A DNA stretch of 64,000 nt, from assembly GCA_947503765.1 (NCBI GenBank), contig CANNFA010000010.1, positions 1-64,000 on the forward strand, given 5' to 3'. Below, one piece after another: positions 26,468 to 36,321 of the stretch. The DNA comes from an uncultured Paracoccaceae bacterium. GTDB lineage: Bacteria > Pseudomonadota > Alphaproteobacteria > Rhodobacterales > Rhodobacteraceae. The notes beneath the pieces were generated by a model, which saw nothing but the letters and a program-made list of their open reading frames with translations, searched no databases and was not told the DNA's origin. Numbering within the stretch: the stretch's first letter is position 1; the number at the start of each line of letters is the position of its first letter. A program made the translations under genes and the position numbers.

Positions 26468-27274
26468 TCAGACGGAAGAAAAGGTTGCTGCCGCGTCCAT
26501 GCACATCCGTCCGTCGCCGGCGCGGACCCACATCGCGCCGTTCTCTGCCAGGCACAATGTCGCCAGTTCCTCGGCCGTCAAGGGCGAGGTGCCGCGAAAG
26601 GCGAAGGCCGCGAGAGGGCCGCGCGTGTCTTCGGCAAGGTGGATGAGCAGTTGCGCCAGCAGCGGCCCGTGCACCACGAGGCCGGGGTAGCCTTCGACAT
26701 CGCGCGCATAATCGGCATCGTAATGGATGCGGTGGCCGTTGAAGGTCAGCGCCGAGTAGCGAAACAGCAGCGTGCTGTCGAAAGCGACGTCAAGCGTGCG
26801 GTGCGGCGCGGTGGGGGCGGGCGGCGGCGATGCGCGACGGCGGGTGCCGGGCGGGTCGCGGTAGACGAGATCCTGACGCTCGGTCACGCACAGCGTGCCG
26901 TCCTGCGAAATGTCATGGCGCAGCGCGACGAAGCCGAGCCGCCCGGAGTGGCCGGCTTTCTCGGTCACGTCCTCAAGCGTCGTGCGGCGGGTCGCCGGGG
27001 TGCCGATCCGCAGCTTTGCGTGAAACGTCAGGTGCCCGCCGGCCCACATCCGCTGCGGCAGGCCGAGGTCGGGGATGATGCCTCCGCCCACCCTCGGGTG
27101 GCCGTCGCGGCCCAGCGCGGCGGGGCGGCGCGGATCCCAGAAATAGGCCTGGTGCCAGAAGGCCGGCAGCGGATCGCCGGGCCTTGGCGGGTCGCCGGGC
27201 CGGTCCAGCGCGGCGTGAAGGGCCGCGGCGCGGGCCGGGTCCAGCGTGCAGGTCAGCGTTTCGGCGGCGCTCAT
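26468..27274 (-). CDS. FAS1-like dehydratase/MaoC-type hydratase
   Basis: 268 residues in the HTD2/mesaconyl-C4-CoA hydratase-like group: WHQAYFWDPRRPAALGRDGHPR, RMWAGGHLTFHAKLRIGTPATRRT, and, in the C-terminal hot-dog fold, HRIHYDADYARDVEGYPGLVVHGPLLAQLL. The last motif places the D/H catalytic pair of MaoC-like hydratases. Family members hydrate short-chain enoyl-CoA esters such as mesaconyl- or itaconyl-CoA. The next gene begins 7 bases upstream, so it ends the HupE-like operon; a metabolic link to cobalt transport is not obvious. Confidence 0.75.
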   Translation of the reverse strand: MSAAETLTCTLDPARAAALHAALDRPGDPPRPGDPLPAFWHQAYFWDPRRPAALGRDGHPRVGGGIIPDLGLPQRMWAGGHLTFHAKLRIGTPATRRTTLEDVTEKAGHSGRLGFVALRHDISQDGTLCVTERQDLVYRDPPGTRRRASPPPAPTAPHRTLDVAFDSTLLFRYSALTFNGHRIHYDADYARDVEGYPGLVVHGPLLAQLLIHLAEDTRGPLAAFAFRGTSPLTAEELATLCLAENGAMWVRAGDGRMCMDAAATFSSV

Positions 27275-27281
27275 CGTGCCG

Positions 27282-27902
27282 TCAGGCCGGGCCGGGCAGG
27301 CGCAGCTCGAACGCCAGCACCATCAGGGCGACCGCGGCGAGCCAGCTTGACGCCACGCGCCAGCCGATCCGAAGCCAGGCATGCGGCCACCGCTCCAGCG
27401 TCGCGGCGGCCAGCCCGGCCATGGCCGCGACGGCCAGGTTGGCCCCGAACAGCAGACCGGCGTGGATCCCCGCGCCAAGCTGGAACAGGCCGTGCCCCTC
27501 GAAGCTGGCAGCGGCGGACAGAAGGCCCGTCAGTCCGGCGAAAAGCTGCGGGGCGGGGACTGGCGGGCCCGGGCGCAGCGCGGCAAGCGTTGCCGTGACC
27601 GCGCCCAGCGCCAGCGCGGCCGCGCCGATGGATGGCGGCGAAATGGCGGCCACCGCGATTCCCGCCGCCTGACCGGCCAGCAGCCACGGCCAGACCGCCA
27701 GCATCCCGTCGCGCCGCCAGGTTCCGGCCAAGAGGCCCAGCGGCAGCAGGCACAGGATGATCGGCGGGCTGGAAAGGGCGACGGCGGTGCCCTCGATGAA
27801 TTGATCGTACAGATCCGACCCGGCCTGAAACGCATGCGCCGCCCCCCGGTCGGGAAGCAGCGCGAGGATCAGGACGGCAAGCGGCGCGGTGCCCCGCCTC
27901 AT
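27282..27902 (-). CDS. HupE/UreJ-like membrane protein (second copy)
   Basis: 206 residues with about six membrane segments and an N-terminal hydrophobic start ending before AHAFQAGSDLYDQFIEG. It resembles the HupE/UreJ group of nickel/cobalt permeases in size, topology and position, but lacks the full HPxxGxDH signature of the first copy. The ATG overlaps the stop of the HupE gene by four bases. With cobO downstream of the next gene upstream, it is likely part of a cobalt uptake unit; assignment is by context and topology. Confidence 0.65.
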   Translation of the reverse strand: MRRGTAPLAVLILALLPDRGAAHAFQAGSDLYDQFIEGTAVALSSPPIILCLLPLGLLAGTWRRDGMLAVWPWLLAGQAAGIAVAAISPPSIGAAALALGAVTATLAALRPGPPVPAPQLFAGLTGLLSAAASFEGHGLFQLGAGIHAGLLFGANLAVAAMAGLAAATLERWPHAWLRIGWRVASSWLAAVALMVLAFELRLPGPA

Positions 27903-28492
27903 GCGTAGCCGGTCAGGAACGCCCCGCCGATCGCCGCGATCGCCACGCCCGCCGCGCGGATCGCGTAGGAACCCCAGGACAGTTTCGTCAGGAAGCCCAG
28001 CGCGATCCCGGCAAGGTGCAGCAGGCCGGTCCCCACAACGAAGCCGACCGCGTAGGCATAGGGATTGGCCGCACCGGGAAGTTCGGTGCCATGCGCATGG
28101 CCGTGGAAGATCGCGAAGATGCCGACGATCACCGCCGCCACCCAAAGCGGCGCGCGCACCGCCAGTGCGATCAGGATGCCGAGCACGACGCCGGACAGGG
28201 CGATGCCGGCTTCCACGGCGGGCAAGGGAATTCCGGCCACGCCCAGCGCGCCGCCGAAGGCCATGACCAGCGGAAAGACCACCGGCAGCAGCCAGATCGC
28301 CGGCGCGCCAAGGAACGCCCCCCAGAGGCCGACCGCGACCATCGCGATCACGTGGTCCCAGCCGAGGATCGGGTGGGTGAAGCCGGAGATCAGTCCGCCC
28401 GTCACGCCCTCTCCGGTATGGGCGGCGGCGGCGCCGGCGGTCAGAACCAGCGCGGCGGCCAGGCAAAGGGCGGAAATCCGGTGTCGGGTCAT
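27899..28492 (-). CDS. HupE/UreJ family nickel/cobalt permease
   Basis: 197 residues from the ATG at 28492 with AAGAGAG upstream. A cleavable signal (ISALCLAAALVLTAGAAAAH) is followed by the family signature HTGEGVTGGLISGFTHPILGWDHVIA and a second histidine-rich stretch FAIFHGHAHGTELPGA. The family transports Ni or Co for hydrogenase, urease or vitamin B12. The neighbouring cobO and the lack of urease or hydrogenase genes point to cobalt. It is coupled to a second HupE-like gene by ATGA. Confidence 0.88.
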   Translation of the reverse strand: MTRHRISALCLAAALVLTAGAAAAHTGEGVTGGLISGFTHPILGWDHVIAMVAVGLWGAFLGAPAIWLLPVVFPLVMAFGGALGVAGIPLPAVEAGIALSGVVLGILIALAVRAPLWVAAVIVGIFAIFHGHAHGTELPGAANPYAYAVGFVVGTGLLHLAGIALGFLTKLSWGSYAIRAAGVAIAAIGGAFLTGYA

Positions 28493-28559
28493 GGCGTGTC
28501 TCTCTTGTCTGTCGGGTATCACCATACGGCAGGAAGTGCGCGGCGCAAGCGGCGCAGGG

Positions 28560-29186
28560 TCAGAATTCGACGCCCTGCTGCGCCTTGATGCCGGCGCGGA
28601 ACGGGTGCTTGACCAGCTCCATCTCGGTCACGAGATCGGCAATCTCGATCAGTTCTTCCTTGGCATTGCGCCCGGTCAGCACGACATGGGTCATCTCGGG
28701 CTTTTCCGTGCCCAGGAACGCCACCACCTCGGCGATGTCGATGTAGTCGTAGCGCAGCGCGATGTTGATCTCGTCGAGCAGGACCATCCGGTTCGCGGGG
28801 TCGCGGATCAGCTCCTTGGCCTTCGCCCAGGCGGCCTGCGCCATTTCGATGTCGCGGCTCTTGTCCTGGGTTTCCCAGGTGAATCCTTCGCCCATCGTGT
28901 GGAACTGGCAAATGTCCGCGAAACGGCTTTCGATCAGGTCGCGCTCGCCGGTGGACATGCCGCCCTTGATGAACTGCACCACGGCGCACTGCATGTCATG
29001 CGCGATACAGCGAAAGATCATGCCGAAACCGGCCGTGCTCTTGCCCTTGCCCTTGCCGGTATGGACGATGATCAGGCCTTTCTCGTCCGTCTTGGTGGCC
29101 ATGATCTTGTCGCGCGCGGCCTTCTTCTTGGCCATCTTGGCGGCGTGGCGGTCGGTGTCGGGCTGGGGGGTGTCCTGATCGGTCAT
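28560..29186 (-). CDS. cobO: Cob(I)yrinic acid a,c-diamide adenosyltransferase
   Basis: 208 residues, CobO/BtuR type: P-loop HTGKGKGKSTAGFG near residues 42-55, the segment CAVVQFIKGGMSTGERD, and LLDEINIALRYDY with Walker B character. It attaches the adenosyl group to Co(I) corrinoids in cobalamin synthesis. The N-terminal 35 residues are lysine-rich. The start overlaps the stop of a GNAT gene by ATGA, and HupE-like cobalt permeases follow after 67 bases. The cobN-cobW-cbiM set lies only 2.3 kb away. Confidence 0.95.
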   Translation of the reverse strand: MTDQDTPQPDTDRHAAKMAKKKAARDKIMATKTDEKGLIIVHTGKGKGKSTAGFGMIFRCIAHDMQCAVVQFIKGGMSTGERDLIESRFADICQFHTMGEGFTWETQDKSRDIEMAQAAWAKAKELIRDPANRMVLLDEINIALRYDYIDIAEVVAFLGTEKPEMTHVVLTGRNAKEELIEIADLVTEMELVKHPFRAGIKAQQGVEF

Positions 29187-29674
29187 CGTAATCCTACCGG
29201 TCGTTGCATGGTCACGCGCGTCGGGCGCTCGTAGCCTTCATGCGCGGTCTGGCCGGTAATGGCAAATCCCAGCGCGGTGAACGCGGCATGATTTTCCGTC
29301 AGCTCCACCCGATTGTGCAGCGCAAGATGCGTCAGCCCGCGCGCGGCGGCGCGATCCTCGGCCACGGCCACCAGCCGCCTGGCCAGCCCGCGCCCGCGAT
29401 GGGTGGACGCGACGGCCAGCTTGCAGATGAACAGCGCGGGCGGCTTCGGCGTCAGGAAAATGCAGGCGACGGGCCGCTCTGCCGCCTCGATCACCCAGAT
29501 CTCGCCGCGTGCCGCCTGATCGGCCAATGCCTCGGGGGTCAGGGCGTCTGTCGCGGTCGGCGGATCGACCCGGCCCTGCATGAAGGCGTATTCCGTGTGG
29601 ATCAGCGTCAGCAGCGCGGCCCAGTCATAGGACGCGATGACGCGGCAGGGGGCGAATCCGTCCGGCGTATCCAT
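29183..29674 (-). CDS. GNAT family N-acetyltransferase
   Basis: 163 residues from the ATG at 29674. The GNAT core is in ICKLAVASTHRGRGLARRLVAVAEDRAA and LALHNRVELTENHAAFTALGFA. The N-terminus carries DWAALLTLIHTEYAFMQGRVDPP. Substrate unknown. The stop overlaps the cobO start (ATGA), so it heads or precedes the cobO transcription unit; in other alphaproteobacteria similar acetyltransferases are also seen beside cobalamin genes, but a role there is not established. Confidence 0.85.
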   Translation of the reverse strand: MDTPDGFAPCRVIASYDWAALLTLIHTEYAFMQGRVDPPTATDALTPEALADQAARGEIWVIEAAERPVACIFLTPKPPALFICKLAVASTHRGRGLARRLVAVAEDRAAARGLTHLALHNRVELTENHAAFTALGFAITGQTAHEGYERPTRVTMQRPVGLR

Positions 29675-29710
29675 GTGGCAATGGGGACACGGATTCGGCA
29701 ACCGCGCAAG

Positions 29711-29737
29711 AAAAAGGAGCGCAGTGTGCGCCCCTTT
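29711..29737 (-). terminator. Rho-independent terminator for the TsoY-like gene
   Basis: On the minus strand: AAAGG-(G)-GCGCA, loop CAC, TGCGC-(T)-CCTTT followed by a T-rich stretch (TTTTTCTT). The stem has about ten pairs with one mismatch and ends 20 bases after the stop of the membrane protein gene at 29758. It separates that gene from the downstream acetyltransferase/cobO unit. Confidence 0.75.
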
Positions 29738-29757
29738 CCCCATTTCCTGATGCGGGT

Positions 29758-30966
29758 TTACTCTGCCGGGACGGCCGGTGCCGCGGCCGGTCTGCCGAAA
29801 TGCTGGCGGTTGAGCCGAAGCACAAGCCAGACCATCCCGAACTGGAAGGCGATGGCGATTGCCGTCAGCGTCCAGTACGCGGCCGAGAACTGTGCCAGCA
29901 TGTCGGACTCGACCAGACCCTTGTTGATCCAGAATTGCAGCATCACGCTCATCCCGACGCCGGGGCAGACCAGCGCGTAGGATCCGGGCGAGGTTTCGGT
30001 GCCGAACACGAAGCTGCGGAAATAGCCCTGCCGGCGCAGCACCAGCATTCCGAGCAGCAGGAAGATCACCTGCACCGCGACCAGCCGCGACAGGAAGACC
30101 AGCGTGTCAGCGGCCTGGTCCTGGGCCGCAAAGGCGGTGTGCAGCCCGTGATCCTGGCGCAGGAACATGATCCCCAGAACCGTCAGAAGCGGCACGATGA
30201 TCATCAGGGTCGGCCCGGATTCGCGCGCGGTGCCGTAGTGCAGCATCGAGTTGAAGCCGGTGATCGCCGCCACCGTGGCGTAAATGATCGAGGCGAATCC
30301 GAAGAAGGTCGACCCGATCAGAGAGATGCCCTGCACCAGCGGCGCGGCGCTCATCGCGGCGGGGGCGGCAAAGCCGACGGCCACCATCGCCAGCGCGAAG
30401 GCCGGCAGCAGCTGGGCAAAGCTGTTATGCGCGGTCACGTCGAACACGCCGCCCTTGGTCAGAACGCGGCCCAGAAAGTTGCCGATCATGTAAAGCGCCA
30501 TGCCGCCGATGATCGCAAAGCCGATCATCGCCAGCGGGAACAGGTACTCGACCACGCTCCACAGCCCCGGCACGAAGACGAGGCCAAGCATGAAGCCGCC
30601 ATTGACGCCCATGGCCAGCGGCATCGCCAGAAGCTGCGATTCGCCGTTGGTGCTGCGCAGTTTGCGATACGCCTCGGTCTGGCGGAAGGCGCGGTACTGG
30701 CCGAGATTCCACAGCAGCGACTTGTAATGCACGAAGGCCATCGCGGCGATGCCGGCCATGGCGATCACGATCCCGACCTGAAGCGCCGGGCTGCCGGTCG
30801 CGAGGGCGGCCATGATGTCCTCGAAGACCGGGACCGACTTGCCGGGATGCGGCACCCAGAACATCAGGTACATGAAGAAGGTGACGATCAGGCCGCCGGC
30901 ACCGAGCGCGCCGAGGAAATAGAGCGGCGAATAGGTGTCCGCCGGGCGGGAGACGGGATGGGACAT
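29758..30966 (-). CDS. Multi-spanning membrane protein, TsoY-like, with sulfide-type operator
   Basis: 402 residues with about ten predicted helices. The pattern PLYFLGALGAGGLIVTFFMYLMFWVP, SLLWNLGQYRAFRQTEAYRKLRSTNGE, CPGVGMSVMLQFWIN and a conserved Cys in LVCPGVGM resembles a Rhodobacterales-rich family I associate with the name TsoY, some of whose members use selenocysteine; this recall is not verified. Function is unknown. The promoter overlaps ATTC-N8-GAAT, the SqrR/BigR pattern also found before the persulfide dioxygenase operon at 7.2 kb, so a role in sulfur or persulfide handling is inferred. A terminator follows. Confidence 0.6.
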   Translation of the reverse strand: MSHPVSRPADTYSPLYFLGALGAGGLIVTFFMYLMFWVPHPGKSVPVFEDIMAALATGSPALQVGIVIAMAGIAAMAFVHYKSLLWNLGQYRAFRQTEAYRKLRSTNGESQLLAMPLAMGVNGGFMLGLVFVPGLWSVVEYLFPLAMIGFAIIGGMALYMIGNFLGRVLTKGGVFDVTAHNSFAQLLPAFALAMVAVGFAAPAAMSAAPLVQGISLIGSTFFGFASIIYATVAAITGFNSMLHYGTARESGPTLMIIVPLLTVLGIMFLRQDHGLHTAFAAQDQAADTLVFLSRLVAVQVIFLLLGMLVLRRQGYFRSFVFGTETSPGSYALVCPGVGMSVMLQFWINKGLVESDMLAQFSAAYWTLTAIAIAFQFGMVWLVLRLNRQHFGRPAAAPAVPAE

Positions 30967-30980
30967 GGCAGGCTCCGTTC

Positions 30981-30996
30981 ATTCATATTGATGAAT
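30981..30996 (-). promoter_or_regulatory. SqrR/BigR-like operator ATTC-N8-GAAT before the membrane protein
   Basis: ATTC (30981-30984), eight bases, GAAT (30993-30996); the arms extend to ATTCAT-ATTG-ATGAAT, a perfect 6-base inverted repeat. It begins 15 bases before the start codon and abuts the AT-rich hexamer TATATA (30997-31002), so binding would block the promoter. The same spaced pattern occurs at 7196-7211 before the persulfide dioxygenase/rhodanese operon. Confidence 0.7.
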
Positions 30997-31083
30997 ATAT
31001 ATAGCGAAACCCGCATCGCATTGTCCTGCGTCAAACTGTCCTTGGTAAACCGGACATTAACCATTTGCCCCCAGACAGGGCGG

Positions 31084-31485
31084 ATGTGGGTTCGATTTGC
31101 GTTTTTCATGGCGCTGGTGGCGCTTGCCGGTTGCGACAGTCCCAGCCCGGCCTTTGCACGGCTGCCGGCACACCGTGTAACAGTGGATGGCTCGATCTTT
31201 GCGGTGCGCCATACCCACTTTGACGCCGAAGCGATCCGCCTGAGCGTCGAAGGCAGCACGACGCGCGGCGGCACGGTGTTCAAGGGCGCCAAGGCGATGA
31301 TCCTGGTCAGTGGCTGCGCCGTGGTCCCCGAAACCCTGAAGGGCGATGAAAACCTCGTTTACGCCGATCTCGACTGCCCCGGTGCGGGGCAGCGCCCGCC
31401 GCGGCGCAGGAAACCGCTTGAACTCGATTGCGCGTTTACCGGCGCGGTGGCGGACGGTGATTTCCGCTGTACCGCGCTGCGCTGA
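31084..31485 (+). CDS. Small putative lipoprotein of unknown function
   Basis: 133 residues from the ATG at 31084. The N-terminus is a lipoprotein signal (WVRFAFFMALVALAGC, lipobox LAGC), giving a mature cysteine-anchored protein with one later Cys pair (SGCAVV..., LDC, LDCAFTG). No known domain is recognised; a beta-rich fold with VTVDGSIFAVRHTHFDAEAI is apparent. Such small lipoproteins are common in Rhodobacteraceae. It converges with cobN, 5 bases away. Confidence 0.6.
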   Translation: MWVRFAFFMALVALAGCDSPSPAFARLPAHRVTVDGSIFAVRHTHFDAEAIRLSVEGSTTRGGTVFKGAKAMILVSGCAVVPETLKGDENLVYADLDCPGAGQRPPRRRKPLELDCAFTGAVADGDFRCTALR

Positions 31486-31490
31486 CCGCC

Positions 31491-34400
31491 TCAGCCGGCC
31501 AGACGGTCCAGCAGCGCGCGGGCGGAATTGGAGCGCGGCGTCCACATCCCGCGTTCGACCGCTTCGCGCAGGCGTTCGGCGATCTCGCGCAGGGCGGGGG
31601 CGTTGTGCGTCTCGATGAAGTCGCGGGTCTCCGCGTCTTCCAGAAACGCGGCGTGCACCAGATCGAAATGGTGTCCCCTGACCGCCCCGGTGGTGGCGGC
31701 GAAGGCGAACAGGTAATCGACCGTCGCCGCGATCTCGAAGGCGCCCTTGTAGCCGTGGCGTTTCACACCGTCGATCCATTTCGGGTTGACCACGCGCGAC
31801 CGCACGACGCGGCCGATCTCGTCCTCCAGCGTGCGGATGACGGGGCGTTCGGGGCGCGAATGGTCGTTGTGGTAGATCGGACGCTGGCGGCCCTGAAGAT
31901 GCGTAACGGCGGCGGCCGCGCCGCCCTCGAACTGATAGTAGTCGTCGCTGTCCAGCAGATCGTGCTCGCGGTTGTCCTGGTTCTGCACGATGGCGTCGGT
32001 TTGGCCCAGCCGGGTTTCGAGCGCGCCGCGGGCGGGGGTTCCCTCCGCCTCCTTGCCATAGGCGTAGCTGCCCCAGGTCAGGTAGGCTTCGGCCAGGTCA
32101 GCGGTGTCGTTCCACAGCCGCTCGTCGATCAGCGCCTGAAGCCCGGCACCGTAAGCGCCCGGCTTGGCGCCGAACACGCGGAACTGCCCCTCCGCCCCCT
32201 CGGTGCGCGCGCGGGCGGCGGCGGGGTTGGCGTCGTCGGGCTCGTCCAGCGCCATGACCGCGCGGGCGGCGGCATCGAACAGCGCGATCTGGTGCGGGAA
32301 CGCGTCGCGGAAGAACCCCGACACCCGCAGGGTCACATCGACGCGGGGCCGGCCCAGCGCGGTGTGGGGGATGAGCTCGAACCCGGTGACGCGGCGGCTG
32401 GCCGCGTCCCATTGCGGCCGCACGCCCATCAGCGCCATGCCCTGCGCGATGTCGTCGCCGCCAGTGCGCATGTTGGCGGTGCCCCAGGCGGTCAGCAGCA
32501 TGGCGCGCGGCCAGTCGCCATGATCCTGAAGGTGCTTGTCGATCAGCAGCGACGCCGATTTCCAGCCCAGCGCCCAGGCCGCCTGGGTGGGCACGGCGCG
32601 GCTGTCGATGGAAAAGAAGTTGCGCCCGGTGGGCAGCACATCGGGCCGCCCGCGCGTCGGTGCGCCGGACGGGCCGGGGGCGACGAAGCGGCCGGACAGC
32701 GCGGTCAGCAGGCCCGCGCCCTCGGCCGCGCCGCACGCCGCCAGCGCCGGGCGCATCCGCGTGGCGGCCTCGTCCAACACCGCAGCACTCTTCGGCCCCG
32801 GCGGCCCCGCCTCGTGGTCGAACAGGCGCTGGGCCAGCAGTTCCAGCCGCTCGACGCTGTCGCCGTTGCTGCGCCACGGATCGGCTGTGAGCGGTGCCAG
32901 CCCTGCCGGTTTTTCGGCGGCGGGCGCCGCCATGTCGCAATCCAGCGGATCGACGCCAAGGCCGAGATCCTGCGCCAGTGCGCGCAAGAGCGAGGCATCC
33001 CCGCCCGCCCCCTCGCCGCGCGGGGTGCGCACAAGCGCGATGGCCAGATCGCGCTCCAGCGTGCCGGCGGGGGACTGGCCGAAGACGTGCAGACCGTCGC
33101 GGATTTGCGCCTCTTTCAACTCGCACAGATAGGCGTCGAGGCGGGCAAGGTCGGTATCCTCGTCATCGCCGGTCATGCCCGCATCGGCATCGAGCCCGGT
33201 GGCCGAGGTCAGCGACAGGATCTCGCGCCGAAGATGCGCGATGCGGCGCGGATCGACGCCGGCGGCCTCGAAATACTCGTCGACCAGCGCCTCGAGATCC
33301 TTGAGCGGGCCGTAGGTTTCGGCGCGGGTCAGCGGCGGGGTCAGGTGATCGACGATCACCGCCTGGGCGCGGCGCTTGGCCTGCGTGCCCTCGCCGGGAT
33401 CGTTGACGATGAACGGGTAGACATGCGGAACTGGGCCGAGCACGGCCTCGGGCAGGCAGGTTTCGGACAGCGCCAGCGCCTTGCCGGGCAGCCATTCGAG
33501 ATTGCCGTGCTTGCCCATGTGCACGATGGCATGCGCGCCCCAGTGATCGCGCAGCCAGATGTAGAAGGCGAGGTAGTTGTGCGGCGGCACGAGGTCGGGC
33601 GAATGGTAGGTGTCCGCCGGGTCGATGTTGTAGCCGCGCGCCGGTTGCAGCGCGACGACCGCGCCTCCGAAGCGGTGGATCGAGAGCTTGAAGCCTCCTG
33701 CGGAGGCTGCCTCCGGCGGGGATATTTCGGAACCGAAGAAGGGATCCTGTTCCGGCTTGCCCCAGCGGTCCTCGATCCGTTGGCGAACTTCCCAGGGAAG
33801 GGTCTTGTAGCTGGCGAGGTAGGCGTCCAGCGACAGGGTTTCGCCGCCGCTCCGGTCCGCCCGGTCGGTCAGCCAGTTGGTCGGGCCGGCCATCAGCCGC
33901 GCCATCAGCGCGTCCGCACCCGCAGGGATGTCCGCGATGTCGTAGCCGTCTTCGGCCAGCAGGTGTAGCGCGTGCAGGGTGCTGGCGGGGGTGTCGAGGC
34001 CGACGCCGTTGGCGAGGCGGCCGTCCTTGTTGGGATAGTTGGCAAGCACCAGCGCCACCTTGCGCTCGGCGGCCGGCGTGCGGCGCAGGCGGGTCCATCT
34101 GGCGGCGAGGCTGGCCACGAAGTCGATCCGGTCGCCGCGCGCGCGGTACGTGGCGATCGGGCATTCGGTGTCCGCGTCGAAGAACGCCTCGTCCTTGAAG
34201 CTGACCGCGCGGGTCAGGATGCGTCCGTCGATCTCGGGCAGGGCGACGTTCATCGCGATGTCGCGGGCGGACAGGCCGGCGAGGCCCTGATCCCAGGCTT
34301 CCTCGGTTCCCGAGGACAGCACCACCTGGAACACCGGGGCACCGTTCGCGGCCGGCGCGGCCAAGGGGTTGGCGTCGCCGCCGCCGCCGGGGGTGCCGGC

Positions 34401-35201
34401 GCTGAACGCGGTGCAGTTCAGGATCGCATCCGGCGGCGCCTGGGTGAACAGCCGGTCCAGCGTGGCGGCCGAGACCGGATCCTTCAGCGAGGCGACGAAG
34501 ACCGGCATCGGGTTCAGCCCGGCGCGCAGCAGGGCACGGGTCAGCCGGTTGATCGGGTGCAGGCCCGCGCCCTGCACCAGCGCGCGGTAGAAGACCAGCG
34601 GCACGACCGGCGCGCCCGTCGTCCAGTTGCGGCGCAGAGTGGCGAAATCGGCGGTGCTTTCGCCCGGCCAGTAGAGCCCCGCGCGCAAGAGCGGTTTGGC
34701 GGGTGGCGGCGCCTCGGTCCCGGTCAGCATGTGGGCGGCATGGTGCAGGAAGTTCGCGGCGTTCTCGGGCCCGCCCTCGACCAGGTAGGACCAGAGCGCG
34801 TCGTAATCGGCATCCGCGACGGTGGACAGGCGGCGCAGGTCGGCATCTGGCTTGTCGTCGCCCGGCAGCAGCGCCAGTGGCACGCCCGCCGCATGCAGGT
34901 GCGCCGCGTATTGCTCGGCGCCATAGCGCCAGTAGCCCAGCCCGCCCAGCACGCGGGCGACGACCAGCCGGGATTTCGCCGCGCACTGGTCGATATGCAG
35001 GTCCACCGACATCGGGTGGCGCAGGTGCATCAGGCTGGCCAGCCGCAGGGTCGGGGGGCTGTCCATCTCGGCCCGGGCGGCCGACAGGGCGGCCAGTTCG
35101 GTATCGGCGGCCGATAGCACGACGACATCCGCCGGGGTCTGGCCCAGATCGACAGGCTCGGTATCGTCGACCGTGCCGGGGGTGGCGGCGAGCAGGTGCA
35201 T
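31491..35201 (-). CDS. cobN: Aerobic cobaltochelatase subunit CobN
   Basis: 1236 residues, the size expected for CobN. Characteristic segments include HMGKHGNLEWLPGKALALS, ARGYNIDPADTYHSPDLVPPHNYLAFY and IVNDPGEGTQAKRRAQAVIVDHLTPP. With CobS and CobT it inserts cobalt into hydrogenobyrinic acid diamide in the aerobic B12 pathway. It follows cobW by 10 bases on the same strand, downstream of the cobalamin riboswitch. Residues encoded around 33691-33743 (SEISPPEAASA) fall where other CobN proteins, as I recall, have a shorter run, and this DNA matches the dispersed repeat family; see the repeat entry. Confidence 0.95.
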   Translation of the reverse strand: MHLLAATPGTVDDTEPVDLGQTPADVVVLSAADTELAALSAARAEMDSPPTLRLASLMHLRHPMSVDLHIDQCAAKSRLVVARVLGGLGYWRYGAEQYAAHLHAAGVPLALLPGDDKPDADLRRLSTVADADYDALWSYLVEGGPENAANFLHHAAHMLTGTEAPPPAKPLLRAGLYWPGESTADFATLRRNWTTGAPVVPLVFYRALVQGAGLHPINRLTRALLRAGLNPMPVFVASLKDPVSAATLDRLFTQAPPDAILNCTAFSAGTPGGGGDANPLAAPAANGAPVFQVVLSSGTEEAWDQGLAGLSARDIAMNVALPEIDGRILTRAVSFKDEAFFDADTECPIATYRARGDRIDFVASLAARWTRLRRTPAAERKVALVLANYPNKDGRLANGVGLDTPASTLHALHLLAEDGYDIADIPAGADALMARLMAGPTNWLTDRADRSGGETLSLDAYLASYKTLPWEVRQRIEDRWGKPEQDPFFGSEISPPEAASAGGFKLSIHRFGGAVVALQPARGYNIDPADTYHSPDLVPPHNYLAFYIWLRDHWGAHAIVHMGKHGNLEWLPGKALALSETCLPEAVLGPVPHVYPFIVNDPGEGTQAKRRAQAVIVDHLTPPLTRAETYGPLKDLEALVDEYFEAAGVDPRRIAHLRREILSLTSATGLDADAGMTGDDEDTDLARLDAYLCELKEAQIRDGLHVFGQSPAGTLERDLAIALVRTPRGEGAGGDASLLRALAQDLGLGVDPLDCDMAAPAAEKPAGLAPLTADPWRSNGDSVERLELLAQRLFDHEAGPPGPKSAAVLDEAATRMRPALAACGAAEGAGLLTALSGRFVAPGPSGAPTRGRPDVLPTGRNFFSIDSRAVPTQAAWALGWKSASLLIDKHLQDHGDWPRAMLLTAWGTANMRTGGDDIAQGMALMGVRPQWDAASRRVTGFELIPHTALGRPRVDVTLRVSGFFRDAFPHQIALFDAAARAVMALDEPDDANPAAARARTEGAEGQFRVFGAKPGAYGAGLQALIDERLWNDTADLAEAYLTWGSYAYGKEAEGTPARGALETRLGQTDAIVQNQDNREHDLLDSDDYYQFEGGAAAAVTHLQGRQRPIYHNDHSRPERPVIRTLEDEIGRVVRSRVVNPKWIDGVKRHGYKGAFEIAATVDYLFAFAATTGAVRGHHFDLVHAAFLEDAETRDFIETHNAPALREIAERLREAVERGMWTPRSNSARALLDRLAG
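33691..33743 (+). repeat. Dispersed TATTT...GAAGAA element, copy D, inside cobN
   Basis: Within cobN, a hairpin GCCTCC-TGC-GGAGGC (33693-33707) is followed by TGCCTCCGGCGGGGATATTT and then CGGAACCGAAGAAGGG. It closely matches copy E at 59711-59744 (TGCCTCCGGCGGGGATATTT then GCGAACCGAAGAAG). It runs antisense to cobN and keeps its frame open, encoding SEISPPEAASAGG on the cobN strand. Confidence 0.7.
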
Positions 35202-35211
35202 CAGCGCCGGG

Positions 35212-36294
<1,083 letters not shown>

Positions 36295-36321
36295 GGCGGG
36301 GTCTTTCGCAAAGGGGACATC

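Noticed and set aside
31605-35117. Long plus-strand frames opposite cobN.
   Set aside because: Antisense shadows of cobN with no domain similarity that I can see.
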